Positions 8,391 to 17,103 are shown, numbered from the stretch's first letter. The stretch: DNA of 64,000 bases from Thermoplasmata archaeon (GCA_021806165.1 JAJZXY010000002.1:101951-165950), one strand, 5' to 3'. A program made the numbers and translations. Notes: generated from the sequence alone by a model not told the origin.

Positions 8391-10043
8391 TCACATCATT
8401 CCAGGGGGCATTCCGCCCGGAGGCATGCCGCCAGGGGGCATTCCGCCAGGAGATCCGCCCGCTCCCTTCTTGGAAGCGATGACGTCGTCAATCCTCAGTA
8501 TCATGTTGGCGACCTCAGACGCAGATGCAATGGCCTGCCTCTTGACCCTGATTGGCTCAAGGACCTTGGCCTTCAGCATATCCTTGATCTTGCCTTCCTC
8601 AACGGCTATGCCGTCGTAGCAGGCGCCCTTCGCCCTGGCATGCCTTGACTTGAGCTCTATCAGGAGGTCCACAGGGTCCAGCCCCGAGTTCTCGGCAAGG
8701 GTTCTGGGTATGTACTCGAGTGCGGTAGCAAAGGCCTCGACTGCAAGCTGCTCCCTTCCGCCTACCCCCGAGGAATAGTCCCTGAGACGCATGCTGATGT
8801 ACGTCTCAACCGAGCCGCCGCCTGCGACAACCTTCCCGTCCTCGATTGCCACCGCCACAACCCTCATGGCATCGGTGAATGCAGCCTCCAGCTCATCCAC
8901 CACATGCTCTGTTCCTCCCCTGAGAAGAACCGTGACTGACTTTGGATTCCTGCAGCCTGTGATGAATGTCATCTCCTCATTGGAAATCTTGCGCTGCTCA
9001 ACCTCCTTAGCCTTACCGAGATCACTCTTGCCGAGGTCCCTGATGTTGGCAACAAGCTTTCCGCCTGTCGCCCTTGAAAGCTTCTCCATGTCTGACTTCT
9101 TTGCCCTCTGGACAGCGTATATGCCGGCCTTGGCGAGATAGTGCTGCACGGTGTCGGAAATGCCCTTCTCGCATATCACCACGTTTGCACCCGCAGCAAC
9201 AATGCTGTCTGCCATTTCCCTCAGTGTCTCATCCTCCTGGTCCAGGAATTTCTGTATAAGCGACGGATCCTTGATCTGGATTGAGGAGGAAACTTCAGTC
9301 TTCTTGATCTCAAGCGCTGATGTTATGAGCGCAATTCTTGCATCCTCGACACGCGCGGGCATCCTGGGGTGAACCCTCTCCTTGTCGATAACAAGGCCTG
9401 ACACAATTTCAGATTCGGAAACGGATGCTCCATGCTTCTTCTCTATTTTGATATCATCTGTGTCCACACTGTACCCGTCTCCAACCTTCTCAGCCACCAT
9501 TTTCACTGACTTGACAGAAAGTTCGGCAAGGTACTCGTTGCCGCCACCAACGTTCTTCCCGCTTATGGCCGTCTCAGCCACGTTCTTCAGCAGACCTGTC
9601 TGGTCTGCCGTGATATCAATTGCTACCTTGTCGAGTAGCTCAAATGCCTTTTCCTCGGCCAGCTTGTAGCCTGCCGTGATGACGGTCGGGTGCACATTCT
9701 TGTCGGCAAGCTCGCCCGCGCGCTTGAGGAGCTCGCCTGCCAGTATGACAGCTGTGGTCGTGCCGTCGCCGACCTCATTGTCCTGCGTCTTTGCGACCTC
9801 CACCATCATCTTAGCGGCCGGATGTTCGACCTCAAGTTCCTTGAGGATCTTGGCGCCGTCATTTGTAACAACGACTTCACCCAGTGAATCTACAAGCATC
9901 TTGTCCATCCCCCGCGGCCCAAGCGTGCTTCGCACGGCATCGGCTATTGCGATAGCAGCCGCAATGTTGCTCTGCCTGGCTGACTTTCCGGACTCCCTTT
10001 CGGTGCCCTCTTTGAGTATGATAATCGGCTGTCCTGCCATCAT
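8391..10043 (-). CDS. thsA: Thermosome subunit (group II chaperonin)
   Basis: Subunit of the double-ring archaeal chaperonin that encloses and refolds cytosolic proteins with ATP. It has 550 residues, the usual family length. ATP-site signatures are [18 protein letters not shown] and [17 protein letters not shown], and the intermediate and apical domains are complete. The C-terminus is a flexible tail of repeated PGGM units ending in PPGMM, the form seen in archaeal thermosomes. Only one subunit gene is present in the window; most Thermoplasmata have a second, so the alpha/beta assignment is uncertain. The adjacent in-frame ATG at 10040 is an equally good start. Confidence 0.95.
   Translation of the reverse strand: MMAGQPIIILKEGTERESGKSARQSNIAAAIAIADAVRSTLGPRGMDKMLVDSLGEVVVTNDGAKILKELEVEHPAAKMMVEVAKTQDNEVGDGTTTAVILAGELLKRAGELADKNVHPTVITAGYKLAEEKAFELLDKVAIDITADQTGLLKNVAETAISGKNVGGGNEYLAELSVKSVKMVAEKVGDGYSVDTDDIKIEKKHGASVSESEIVSGLVIDKERVHPRMPARVEDARIALITSALEIKKTEVSSSIQIKDPSLIQKFLDQEDETLREMADSIVAAGANVVICEKGISDTVQHYLAKAGIYAVQRAKKSDMEKLSRATGGKLVANIRDLGKSDLGKAKEVEQRKISNEEMTFITGCRNPKSVTVLLRGGTEHVVDELEAAFTDAMRVVAVAIEDGKVVAGGGSVETYISMRLRDYSSGVGGREQLAVEAFATALEYIPRTLAENSGLDPVDLLIELKSRHARAKGACYDGIAVEEGKIKDMLKAKVLEPIRVKRQAIASASEVANMILRIDDVIASKKGAGGSPGGMPPGGMPPGGMPPGMM
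8398..8450. repeat. Short tandem repeat encoding the thermosome PGGM tail
   Basis: About four imperfect copies of a 12-15-base unit coding for PGGM(P) at the 3' end of the thermosome gene. It is a coding microsatellite in the flexible central-cavity tail, not a mobile element. Confidence 0.75.
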
Positions 10044-10048
10044 GTTCC

Positions 10049-10087
10049 AATCACTGATTCATTCGTATAACCCGACCATCTATTAAG
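10049..10087 (-). promoter_or_regulatory. Thermosome promoter
   Basis: On the minus strand a TATA-like CTTAATA (10087-10081) lies about 40 bases before the ATG at 10043, predicting a start site near 10058 and a leader of about 15 bases. A small palindrome, AATCA-C-TGATT (10049-10059), covers the predicted start site. It is short enough to occur by chance but is well placed for a heat-shock repressor. Confidence 0.4.
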
Positions 10088-10110
10088 GCTATCCCTGCCC
10101 CATGCCGGTC

Positions 10111-11418
10111 TCAGCTGAATGAATCAAGTGTGCGCTGATGCAGATAATCCTTCAATATGCCGCTGTTTGATATCCAGCGCGTCATCGGAATGTCGAGTAT
10201 CTGCTGTGCGAAGGCCAGTGAATCTGCAAGCGTCTCAAACGAGTGCGGTGGAGTGGTCAGGGCGAGCCTCACATGCTCCCTCACGTTCCAGACGCCGATT
10301 GGCATGATATAGCCGGGATGTGATTCCCTGAGGATTACAACTCCGGCCTGGAACTTCTCCCGCTCCATCAGTTCGTTGACAGCAAGCCTGGCTGAATAGT
10401 AGCAGCCACCAATCTCCGCATACTGCTTCCTCCCCTCAAAGAATTCATATGAGGAAAAGATGGCAATCTGCTTCCCCATCGGATTCCATGTCGTGTTAGG
10501 ATACCATGCTTCAATCAGCTCATAGCGCCAGCTGGTGGGGAGCATCAGGACGACCCACCTGTTGTCAAGGGAGTTTACTGTGTAAATCCTGAATTCCTCA
10601 AGCACAGGGTTATACCTGTTTGCTGAAAGGAGATGCTTTCCGAGCATGTCGTCCACTGCCGTTATGCTCCATCTGGTCGGTACCATCTTCCTCCTCTTCC
10701 CTGTCCCCAGTACACCGGCGCTGAATGCCCTCTGTATTGAGGAGACGAGGACGCTGGACCTGTAGAGGTCAAGGACAGCCTCTGAGGCCTTCAGGTCGGA
10801 GTCGTTGTATGCCTTCTCAATCCTGTTGTTGAACCTGCCAGTGTCCGCCCTGACCTTCTCGATGGTGCCCGAGCGGCCAAAAGGCTGTATGCTGTCGCTC
10901 AGGCCAAGGGAGGTCCTGGGAGCCTTGGAAAACTTGATTTCGAGCTCGGGGGTCCTGTCGGCCATAGCTATCTCCTGCACTATGTCGTAGACCCTGTCCC
11001 TTTCCTCCCCGTCAACGCGGACGCTGTGCTTTCCCCTGACAAGGGAGAAGCGCATCTGGGTGATTTCATCAAGGCTCTTGCCCACCCACTTCTCCGGAGT
11101 ATCCATGATGTCCACCCCTTCTGTGAAAGGGCTGATGAATGGTCCTATGTCTACCTTCGGATAGCCATACCTGCCTATGAAAATCCCAGGAGGGGAGAGG
11201 CCGTCCATTTCGCTCTTTTCAGTAAGCGATTTGACCTTCTCGTCCGCAAAATACCTTACGAGTATGGGGCATGCCCTTTTTCCGCACAGGAACTTGGTTC
11301 CACGGCACCTCACACAGATGGAAACAGCGTAGGGGGTGTCGGGCCCGGCGAATATATCATCTGTTCCCACAGTCCTCAGAACGGGGAGCTGCCTCATCCT
11401 GCATGCCCTACCGTTCAT
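10111..11418 (-). CDS. nreA: Archaeal DNA repair protein NreA
   Basis: Nre family protein of 435 residues, linked to DNA damage tolerance in archaea. The N-terminus carries a cysteine cluster, CVRCRGTKFLCGKRACPI (C-x2-C and C-x4-C), typical of the family, followed by SPPGIFIGRYGYPKVDIGP, the most conserved Nre block. The protein ends in QRTLDSFS, which resembles the PCNA-interacting PIP box seen at Nre C-termini, although the final aromatic pair is reduced to one Phe. It lies upstream of the thermosome gene on the same strand, with a gap of 67 bases. Biochemical function in this family is still poorly defined. Confidence 0.88.
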   Translation of the reverse strand: MNGRACRMRQLPVLRTVGTDDIFAGPDTPYAVSICVRCRGTKFLCGKRACPILVRYFADEKVKSLTEKSEMDGLSPPGIFIGRYGYPKVDIGPFISPFTEGVDIMDTPEKWVGKSLDEITQMRFSLVRGKHSVRVDGEERDRVYDIVQEIAMADRTPELEIKFSKAPRTSLGLSDSIQPFGRSGTIEKVRADTGRFNNRIEKAYNDSDLKASEAVLDLYRSSVLVSSIQRAFSAGVLGTGKRRKMVPTRWSITAVDDMLGKHLLSANRYNPVLEEFRIYTVNSLDNRWVVLMLPTSWRYELIEAWYPNTTWNPMGKQIAIFSSYEFFEGRKQYAEIGGCYYSARLAVNELMEREKFQAGVVILRESHPGYIMPIGVWNVREHVRLALTTPPHSFETLADSLAFAQQILDIPMTRWISNSGILKDYLHQRTLDSFS

Positions 11419-11451
11419 AGTTATTTATAGGGATTGGGGACCGGACCGCAT

Positions 11452-12432
11452 CTATCCCGCCCAGGAGGTGAGGTGGCAAACTGCCTCATTCTCCGGGATC
11501 TTTCCCCTGTAGAGCATTCTGACATTGGTGCCCTTTATGGTGTAGCCGCGCGCACTCAGTGCGCTGAAAGCCCTGTAGTTGCCGGTGTAGAAGCGCACAT
11601 GCATCCTGCTCCTCCCCGCCTCCATGGCCGTTTCCTCGCTCAGGCGGACCAGGTAATCCATTTCACGATGCCCCGAGTGTGCCGGGTCGATGACCATCAG
11701 CCTTATGGAGGAGTTGCCCGAGCCCTCGGATGTGTTGTAGGTGTAGACAAGGGAGAAGCCGACAATCTCCTCACTCTTGCGGAGGAAGAGCACGTCTCCC
11801 GTTCCATGCTTCATGGAATACATGACTTCGGCAGAGTAGTCGAGGCCGGGCATCACCGAGGAGGAGAGCCTTGACACTGCCGCAAGGGCGTCTGCCTCAT
11901 CCACCTCCCTGTATCTGGACAGCGCCATGTCATCAGGATCAGGCGGTCTGGCGTGCCACCTGTCGGCGAGCCCCTTTTCCAGGAGGTATGTCATCCTGTC
12001 CGGGACGCACCCCAGACCTGCATACAGGGACACGTTCTTCACAGTTTCTGGCATTGTTTCAAGGCCGATAACCGAACAACCCCTCCTCTCCATGAATTCC
12101 ATGGCGCTGCCTATAAGCCTCTTCCCTATCCCCGAATTCTGGTGGGTGGGGAGGACTTCGACTGGGCCGAACCACCCCACTTTCCCCCAGATGTGGCAGA
12201 AGACGTCACCAACCACCCGGCCGTTCGATTCAGCCACGAGACAGCCATCGGGCTCCTTGTCCATGTAAAATGCAATGTTCTGCCTTGTGCGCCTTGGAAC
12301 CTCCAGAGTCTGCTGGAACTCCCTGCTGTAAAGGTCAGACCATGCCTTCCTTCCTATTTCACGGACTTCCTCTATATCGCCTGCATCCATTCGGCGAACC
12401 AACAGGTTCAGCCTCCTGCTGAAAAGTCTCAT
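11452..12432 (-). CDS. Double-domain GNAT N-acetyltransferase
   Basis: 326 residues with two GNAT folds in tandem. The first (about 12-150) has the acetyl-CoA loop in VEVLPTHQNSGIGKRLIGSAMEF and a following LYAGLGCVPDR. The second (about 165-315) has a weaker core, VIDPAHSGHREMDYLVRLSEE and YRAFSALSARGYTIKG, probably with a degenerate cofactor site. The acceptor substrate is unknown; small molecules or protein N-termini are possible. It is 33 bases upstream of nreA on the same strand and may be co-transcribed with it. Confidence 0.8.
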   Translation of the reverse strand: MRLFSRRLNLLVRRMDAGDIEEVREIGRKAWSDLYSREFQQTLEVPRRTRQNIAFYMDKEPDGCLVAESNGRVVGDVFCHIWGKVGWFGPVEVLPTHQNSGIGKRLIGSAMEFMERRGCSVIGLETMPETVKNVSLYAGLGCVPDRMTYLLEKGLADRWHARPPDPDDMALSRYREVDEADALAAVSRLSSSVMPGLDYSAEVMYSMKHGTGDVLFLRKSEEIVGFSLVYTYNTSEGSGNSSIRLMVIDPAHSGHREMDYLVRLSEETAMEAGRSRMHVRFYTGNYRAFSALSARGYTIKGTNVRMLYRGKIPENEAVCHLTSWAG

Positions 12433-12474
12433 ACATGCCTCCGTTGTGTATGGTAATGTGCTCCTTCTTTCTTA

Positions 12475-13221
12475 TCACTGTCTGTCTGAGCTGCGCAGAA
12501 TTGACACAGCCGCAGCCGCTGCCCCGACGCCATTGTCAATGTTTACGGTAAGCAGCCCGGGAACGCAGCTCTGGAGCATTGACTGAAGTGCCGCCACGCC
12601 CCCGCCGCCGAAGCCGTAGCCGTTTGAAGTCGGGACACCTATCACGGGAATCGGGACAAGTGAGGCGAAGACCGATGCGAGCGCCCCCTCCATTCCTGCA
12701 AAGACTATGCAGACGCTGTATTTCCCTGATATGACCTCCTCTGCAGCCCTGAATGTCCTCTGAATCCCTGCTATCCCGCAGTCGAGGAATTCTCCATGGC
12801 TGTAGCCCAGAAAGCCGAGAATTGAAATTGCTTCATCCGCTGCAGCCGAGTCGGATGAACCGGCCGTCACAACGGCCACCCTGCCCATCCCGGTCCTGCC
12901 CGGTTTCCTCCACCCCGGTGGGGCAAGCAGGAGTGTGGATTTACCCCTCTCGAACCTTCCCCGCCCCTTGTACGATTTGACTATGTGCCGAATCCTCGCC
13001 TCAGTGAGCCTTGAGATAACAACAGGCTGTTTGTCCAAAACAACGCTCTCCATGATACTCAGTATCTCTTCATCACTCTTCCCGACTGCAAAAACCACTT
13101 CCGGGAAACCCTTTCTCTCGAGCCTTCCAATGTCGAACTTGACATTCCTTCCCACAGCACTTACGAACAGGTATGAGGGATCATCTTCCTGTCCGCGCCC
13201 GCTTCCTTCTTCTTGCTCCAA
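12475..13221 (-). CDS. larB: LarB-like pyridinium-3,5-biscarboxylate mononucleotide synthase
   Basis: LarB carboxylates and hydrolyses nicotinate adenine dinucleotide in the first step of nickel-pincer cofactor synthesis. The 248-residue protein has a variable N-terminal third and a PurE/AIR-carboxylase-like core: VVTAGSSDSAAADEA, DCGIAGIQR, VFAGMEGALASVFASL, GVPTSNGYGFGGGGVAALQSMLQSC and VNIDNGVGAA, the classic LarB string. No larC, larE or lactate-racemase-like gene lies within this window, so the downstream steps must be elsewhere or the protein has another role. The exact start is uncertain because the N-terminus is poorly conserved. Confidence 0.87.
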   Translation of the reverse strand: MEQEEGSGRGQEDDPSYLFVSAVGRNVKFDIGRLERKGFPEVVFAVGKSDEEILSIMESVVLDKQPVVISRLTEARIRHIVKSYKGRGRFERGKSTLLLAPPGWRKPGRTGMGRVAVVTAGSSDSAAADEAISILGFLGYSHGEFLDCGIAGIQRTFRAAEEVISGKYSVCIVFAGMEGALASVFASLVPIPVIGVPTSNGYGFGGGGVAALQSMLQSCVPGLLTVNIDNGVGAAAAAVSILRSSDRQ

Positions 13222-13313
13222 CCGTTTCCCTTCAGGTGGAAAGAAATGTCAATGAATTTAAGCCTTGCACGCTCGCCGCTCCGGCAGGCTGTGCTGGGAG
13301 CGGGCACTGAAAG

Positions 13314-13412
13314 CGCCGAGGGGGAGATTTGAACTCCCGTGGTGCGGAGCACCAGTGGCTGACCCTGGATATCACTCGAGGCCACCGCCTTACCGGGCTG
13401 AGCTACCTCGGC
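13314..13412 (-). tRNA. tRNA-Ser (anticodon CGA) with a 14-base intron
   Basis: Read on the minus strand, the acceptor stem GCCGAGG/CCTCGGC with discriminator G73 encloses an anticodon stem GTGGC/GCCAC and a 21-base loop. It also contains a long class II variable arm (TGGTGC-TCC-GCACCA) and a T-arm GGGAG-TTCAAAT-CTCCC. Removing 14 bases (plus-strand 13361-13374) after position 37 restores a 7-base loop CT-CGA-G-A with anticodon CGA. Position 37/38 is the canonical archaeal intron site, processed by the bulge-helix-bulge endonuclease. The long variable arm and G73 favour serine over leucine. Confidence 0.88.
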
Positions 13413-13472
13413 CTGAGTGGAATGTGAGAGTGAACATGTTTAAAACACTGTTGCATGATTCAGCTTCGCATG

Positions 13473-13679
13473 ATGGTGCATGTTGACATCAGGGGGAGCA
13501 GGAGAGCGGAGCGTGATGTGGAGCTGCCTGACGGCGCCACCCTCCTGTCGCTGCTCAGGAACATTGCGGTAAGGCCTGACGGGGTCGTCTGTTTTTCAGC
13601 GGGGGATCCGCTGCCAACGGACACAGTCCTCAGGGAAGGGGCTGAAGTAACCATCATAGAGGCTGCGAGCGGCGGATGA
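13473..13679 (+). CDS. Ubiquitin-like MoaD/ThiS/SAMP protein
   Basis: A beta-grasp protein of about 68 residues ending in Gly-Gly (IIEAASGG). The core DVELPDGATLLSLLRNIAVRPDGVVCFSAGDPLPTDTVLREGAEVTII is typical of MoaD/ThiS and of archaeal small modifier proteins. The C-terminal glycine is adenylated by an E1/UbaA-like enzyme and then either thiocarboxylated as a sulfur donor (tRNA thiolation, molybdopterin) or attached to lysines. The Ncs6-like thiolase at 60255 is a possible partner. No E1-like gene is in the window. Start choice among the three clustered methionines at 13455-13473 is uncertain. Confidence 0.82.
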   Translation: MVHVDIRGSRRAERDVELPDGATLLSLLRNIAVRPDGVVCFSAGDPLPTDTVLREGAEVTIIEAASGG

Positions 13680-13681
13680 AT

Positions 13682-14911
13682 TCATGCCCCGTACTTCTCG
13701 TTCCTGTCGGCGTATCCCATGAGCAGGGGCATGAGTTCGAGGCCACGCAGCGACGACAGAGAACCCCTGCCGGCGGAAATCTCATCGAAGGATGAAATGC
13801 CGTCGGACCTGAGGCCTCCGGAATGAATCATCAGAGGGACAGGATCGCATGTGTGCTGCTTGGCAGAAACGGGGGTGGAGTGGTCTCCTGTGATCGCAAA
13901 GACAAGTTCACCGCTGCAGGATGAAATTATGTAGTCGACCATCCTGTCTGCCCGCTCTATCATTTCAACCTTTCCTGCCGCATTTCCGTCATGGCCGGCA
14001 ATATCAGTGGGCTTGACGTGCAGGAGAACAAAGTCCTTCCTGCCGAGCATCTCAACAGCAGCGCGCCCCTTTGCCATAAGATCTGTTTCCATCGTGGCCG
14101 TGGCACCCTTCGGTGTGACGACCTCGCCACCGAGCACCCTGCAAATTCCCAGAATGAGTCCCTCTGCGGCAACCGCACCGAACGACATTCCGTGCTTCCT
14201 GTCAAAAGGCTCGATATCGGGGTAGACGCCACCACCCCTGGCGATTATGGCGTTCGCGGAAGGCAGACCCTTCTCCATGCGCTTCCTGTTGACATGTGAA
14301 CCGGAGAACTTCTCGATGACCATGTTCGTAAACTTGTTGAGTATTGCGGCAGTTCTTGACGAAGGTTCGTCAAGCCCTGAAGCGAGCTGAATTGGCCTGC
14401 CCGTGACTCCCGGGTCTGTATCCGTGACGGATGAGCCTAAACCGTCACCGCTGATAACAACAACGCATCTGTGCTCCGTGCTCTCCCTGAAGCGCACCTG
14501 AGCGCCATCGATCTCCACTTCAGGCAGAAGGGATGCGAGCTCTCCAGTGTCGGGTTCACCAATCCTTCCAGCCCTCCTGTCCACAACCACGCGGGAGCTG
14601 TCGACGGTGGCAAAGTTGCACCTGAATGCGACATCGCCAGGCTTCATTTTCAGGCCTATGCCTGCCGCCTCGAATGGTCCGCGGCCGGTGTATATACCCA
14701 ACGGGTCATAGCCGAGCAGTGAGAGGTGTGATGTGTCACTTCCAGGAGTCACTCCAGGGGCTATGGTGTAAAGCAGACCATGCATTGCAGAAGCTGCAAT
14801 CCTGTCAATTCCAGGCTTCGAGGCGGCCTGCAGAGGCGTCTTCCCACCGAGTGCCGCGGATGGCCTGTCGCCAAGGCCGTCGCATATAACCAGCAGTATT
14901 TTTCTCGCCAT
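13682..14911 (-). CDS. apgM: 2,3-bisphosphoglycerate-independent phosphoglycerate mutase, archaeal type (ApgM)
   Basis: Interconverts 3- and 2-phosphoglycerate in glycolysis and gluconeogenesis. It is a member of the alkaline-phosphatase metalloenzyme superfamily. The 409 residues show metal-binding motifs at both ends: [12 protein letters not shown] at the N-terminus, [18 protein letters not shown] with the catalytic serine, then [13 protein letters not shown] and ITGDHSTPV. Length and motif order match ApgM/COG3635. The stop codon lies 2 bases from the convergent SAMP-like gene. Confidence 0.95.
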   Translation of the reverse strand: MARKILLVICDGLGDRPSAALGGKTPLQAASKPGIDRIAASAMHGLLYTIAPGVTPGSDTSHLSLLGYDPLGIYTGRGPFEAAGIGLKMKPGDVAFRCNFATVDSSRVVVDRRAGRIGEPDTGELASLLPEVEIDGAQVRFRESTEHRCVVVISGDGLGSSVTDTDPGVTGRPIQLASGLDEPSSRTAAILNKFTNMVIEKFSGSHVNRKRMEKGLPSANAIIARGGGVYPDIEPFDRKHGMSFGAVAAEGLILGICRVLGGEVVTPKGATATMETDLMAKGRAAVEMLGRKDFVLLHVKPTDIAGHDGNAAGKVEMIERADRMVDYIISSCSGELVFAITGDHSTPVSAKQHTCDPVPLMIHSGGLRSDGISSFDEISAGRGSLSSLRGLELMPLLMGYADRNEKYGA

Positions 14912-14952
14912 GACAGATCATCACACAGTAGGCTGGCCGATCCATGGGTGCG

Positions 14953-15330
14953 TCAGTTTTCGTGCTCCCATGCCTCGGTCGGCAGCTTGTCATAAACATT
15001 AGCCTCTTTTTGTAGGTTGCCCTTTCTGGAAAGTATGCGCCTTATGCTGTTGACATTGAGCTGCCAGTAATATATGCGCCACATGCGGCCGCTCGGTATA
15101 AGCGTCTCCTCCCAGTCGCTTGACAGTATGCCCATGTCGTGAAGCATGTAGAAGACCCTCCTGTCCTCGGGGTCGAGCGAGTTGTCAATCACCTGAACCT
15201 CAAACCCGAAGTATGAGAGGACCATCTCGGCTATGCCCGAAGCCTCATCCGGATCGAGGCCCGCCCTCAGTTCGATGGCTCTGGTAAGCTGCTCCAGATT
15301 GACAAGATCAAGCGTCTTTCCCCCAGGCAT
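14953..15330 (-). CDS. Conserved Thermoplasmata protein, DUF6015-like
   Basis: 125 residues, no catalytic motif. The N-terminal half is helical with an acidic LTRAIELRAGLDPDEASGIAEMVLSYFGF segment. The middle (RRVFYMLHDMGILSSDWEETLIPSGRMWRIYYWQLN) resembles a winged-helix-like unit with a beta wing. I recall similar short proteins annotated DUF6015 in Thermoplasmata, but could not verify this. It lies just upstream of apgM on the same strand (gap 41 bases). A DNA-binding role is only a guess from the predicted fold. Confidence 0.7.
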   Translation of the reverse strand: MPGGKTLDLVNLEQLTRAIELRAGLDPDEASGIAEMVLSYFGFEVQVIDNSLDPEDRRVFYMLHDMGILSSDWEETLIPSGRMWRIYYWQLNVNSIRRILSRKGNLQKEANVYDKLPTEAWEHEN

Positions 15331-15415
15331 TCAGAAATTCCCCGCACCTTTGGAAGGCAGCATTTGTGGCTCTGCAGCTGCATTCATTGCTACTTTGTGT
15401 GTGAAGCGGATTTCG

Positions 15416-15423
15416 TATATAAA
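15416..15423 (+). promoter_or_regulatory. TATA box of the NAD kinase operon
   Basis: TATATAAA, 29-36 bases before the ATG at 15452, implies a leaderless transcript. A small dyad ACCAGC-N8-GCTGGT (15440-15459) spans the start codon, but with 6-base arms it may be fortuitous. Confidence 0.6.
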
Positions 15424-15451
15424 CAGGTAACGCTTAGCAACCAGCGATGCT

Positions 15452-16561
15452 ATGCTGGTGGGCTTCATAGTAAATCCTGTGGCGGGCCTTGGCGGGCCGC
15501 CAGGACTGAGGGGCAGCGATGGAGACAAGGCTGCCGCAGCTCTGGCATCAGGTTCGCTGCCGACGGCAGGAAGAAGGGCCGAGGCTGCCCTAAGGTCGGT
15601 GATGTCGTCCTACGCCGAAGAAGGCATCGAGCCGCCTGAAATGATAACATGCGGGGGAGAAATGGGGGAGAATGCGCTCAGGAGATGCGCCTATGGGAGG
15701 TTCAGGGTGGTCTATTCACCGGATGCGCAAAGCCGGCCGGAGGACACAACGAAGGCTGCATATGCCATGAAGGTGGAGGGTGCCTCAATCATAATCTTCG
15801 CAGGTGGCGACGGAACGGCAAGGGACATAGCAGCAGGAACGGGTGAAGAGATGCCTGTGCTAGGTGTACCTGCTGGCGTCAAGATGTACACTGGTGCATT
15901 TCTCTACAGGCCAGCGGAGCTTGGCGATGCTATGCTGGAACTGGAGGGCGGGATTGTCGGCAGGAAGACTGACCTTCTTGACTTTGCAAATGCAGGCACC
16001 ATGCTGGAGTCAGGTGTTGCAGTTTACGGTAGCATTTCAGTCCCTGCACTGGCCTCTGTGCAGCCAGGCAAGAGTGAGGAAAAGCTTCCAGGTGATGAGG
16101 TTGAGGGGATAGCCGCATACATAGTCGAACATCTCCTGCCTGATGACTACTACATCATGGGCACCGGCAGCACCGTGAAGGGAGTGCTCAGGGCGCTTGG
16201 CCACAGCACCCACCCGATGGGTGTGGATTTGCTGAAGGGAAGTGTGCTTGTTGCAGAGGATGCCGGAGAGAGGGAACTCTCGGAGCAGTTGAAGGGTGTG
16301 CCCCCTGAAAGAATTCACCTGGTGGTTACTCCGCTTGGTGGAAACGGCTTCATACTCGGAAGGGGAAACCAGCAGATATCCGCCCCGCTGATAGAGCGCA
16401 TACCAAGGCGCAACATCATGATTGTTTCCACTTCCGGAAAGCTGAGGAGTGCAGGCACCCTTCATGTCGACACGGGCAGCAATTCCGCAGACAGGTCGCT
16501 TAGAGGGGTCGCAGAGGTGCTCACAGGTTATGCATACTGGAAGGTGTGTGAAGTATCATGA
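15452..16561 (+). CDS. Archaeal ATP-NAD kinase (COG3199, AcoX-like)
   Basis: Phosphorylates NAD to NADP with ATP or polyphosphate. The N-terminus MLVGFIVNPVAGLGG and the diagnostic diacylglycerol/NAD kinase motif FAGGDGTARDIAAG (about residues 110-123), followed by VPAGVKMYTGAF, identify the family. The C-terminal part has TPLGGNGFILGRGNQQIS. At 369 residues it has the length of COG3199 rather than canonical NadK. The gene starts next to its TATA box and overlaps the next gene by ATGA (start at 16558), so the two are translationally coupled. Confidence 0.88.
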   Translation: MLVGFIVNPVAGLGGPPGLRGSDGDKAAAALASGSLPTAGRRAEAALRSVMSSYAEEGIEPPEMITCGGEMGENALRRCAYGRFRVVYSPDAQSRPEDTTKAAYAMKVEGASIIIFAGGDGTARDIAAGTGEEMPVLGVPAGVKMYTGAFLYRPAELGDAMLELEGGIVGRKTDLLDFANAGTMLESGVAVYGSISVPALASVQPGKSEEKLPGDEVEGIAAYIVEHLLPDDYYIMGTGSTVKGVLRALGHSTHPMGVDLLKGSVLVAEDAGERELSEQLKGVPPERIHLVVTPLGGNGFILGRGNQQISAPLIERIPRRNIMIVSTSGKLRSAGTLHVDTGSNSADRSLRGVAEVLTGYAYWKVCEVS

Positions 16562-17028
16562 ACGGAAGGCTCTCATTCATTGAATTCTGGACCGTGTGCA
16601 ATGCGACGGAGGACAGGGAGAAGGTGATGGCAGCCCTGAGAATGCTGTCTGAAGCAAAGGCGGAAGTCACATTATCCACAGTGAACACGCATTTCGGGCA
16701 GCCAATGTCTGTGGTCGGGTGCAGGTTCAGTGGGAAGAATGCCCTGGGGGATCTTGCACGACGCATGGGTAAAGGACCGGTCGCAGAGATACTTGCGACA
16801 CTTGAACAGAGGCTGGATGATGACAACGTGCTCCACTTCAGGCTTGACAAGCAGTCATGCGTTGAAGGACAGCCAGTCCTTTCATCATCCCTGACACCTG
16901 AGGCCAGGAAGGAGCACGATTCTATAGATGTGAAGGTGCATGTGGAGACATATCCTTCCAGCCGGGCTAATGCGGTTAGCTTCTTAAGCAGCCTTCTCGA
17001 TAGCGGCGCCGGGGACAAGCAGGGGTAG
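16558..17028 (+). CDS. COG1325-type RNA-binding protein (predicted exosome-associated)
   Basis: 156 residues. The pattern FWTVCNATEDREKVMAALRML, THFGQPMSVVGCRF and DDDNVLHFRLDKQSCVEG matches the archaeal RNA-binding family COG1325, a relative of the ribosomal uL5-like fold with a suspected link to RNA processing. It is translationally coupled to the NAD kinase through ATGA. The last four codons and the stop lie inside the tRNA-Leu gene: the UAG stop is formed by bases 8-10 of the tRNA. A functional link to NAD kinase is not apparent. Confidence 0.8.
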   Translation: MNGRLSFIEFWTVCNATEDREKVMAALRMLSEAKAEVTLSTVNTHFGQPMSVVGCRFSGKNALGDLARRMGKGPVAEILATLEQRLDDDNVLHFRLDKQSCVEGQPVLSSSLTPEARKEHDSIDVKVHVETYPSSRANAVSFLSSLLDSGAGDKQG

Positions 17029-17103
17029 CCCAGATTGGCCAAAGGCGCAAGGCTTAGGACCTTGTCCAGAAGTGGTTCGCCGGTTCAAATCCGGCCCCCT
17101 GCA
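17019..17103 (+). tRNA. tRNA-Leu (anticodon UAG)
   Basis: Class II tRNA with acceptor stem GCAGGGG/CCCCTGC and discriminator A73. The anticodon stem CAAGG/CCTTG encloses the loop CTTAGGA (anticodon TAG, reading CUA). It has a long variable arm and a T-arm GCCGG-TTCAAAT-CCGGC. No intron and no encoded CCA. Its first ten bases overlap the end of the COG1325 gene. Insertion-sequence debris follows immediately downstream, as often seen at tRNA genes. Confidence 0.93.

Noticed and set aside
8398..8450. Tandem GGCAT-CCGCC-type repeats as a CRISPR or mobile repeat
   Set aside because: They are coding repeats of the thermosome PGGM tail. No CRISPR array or cas gene was seen anywhere in the window.
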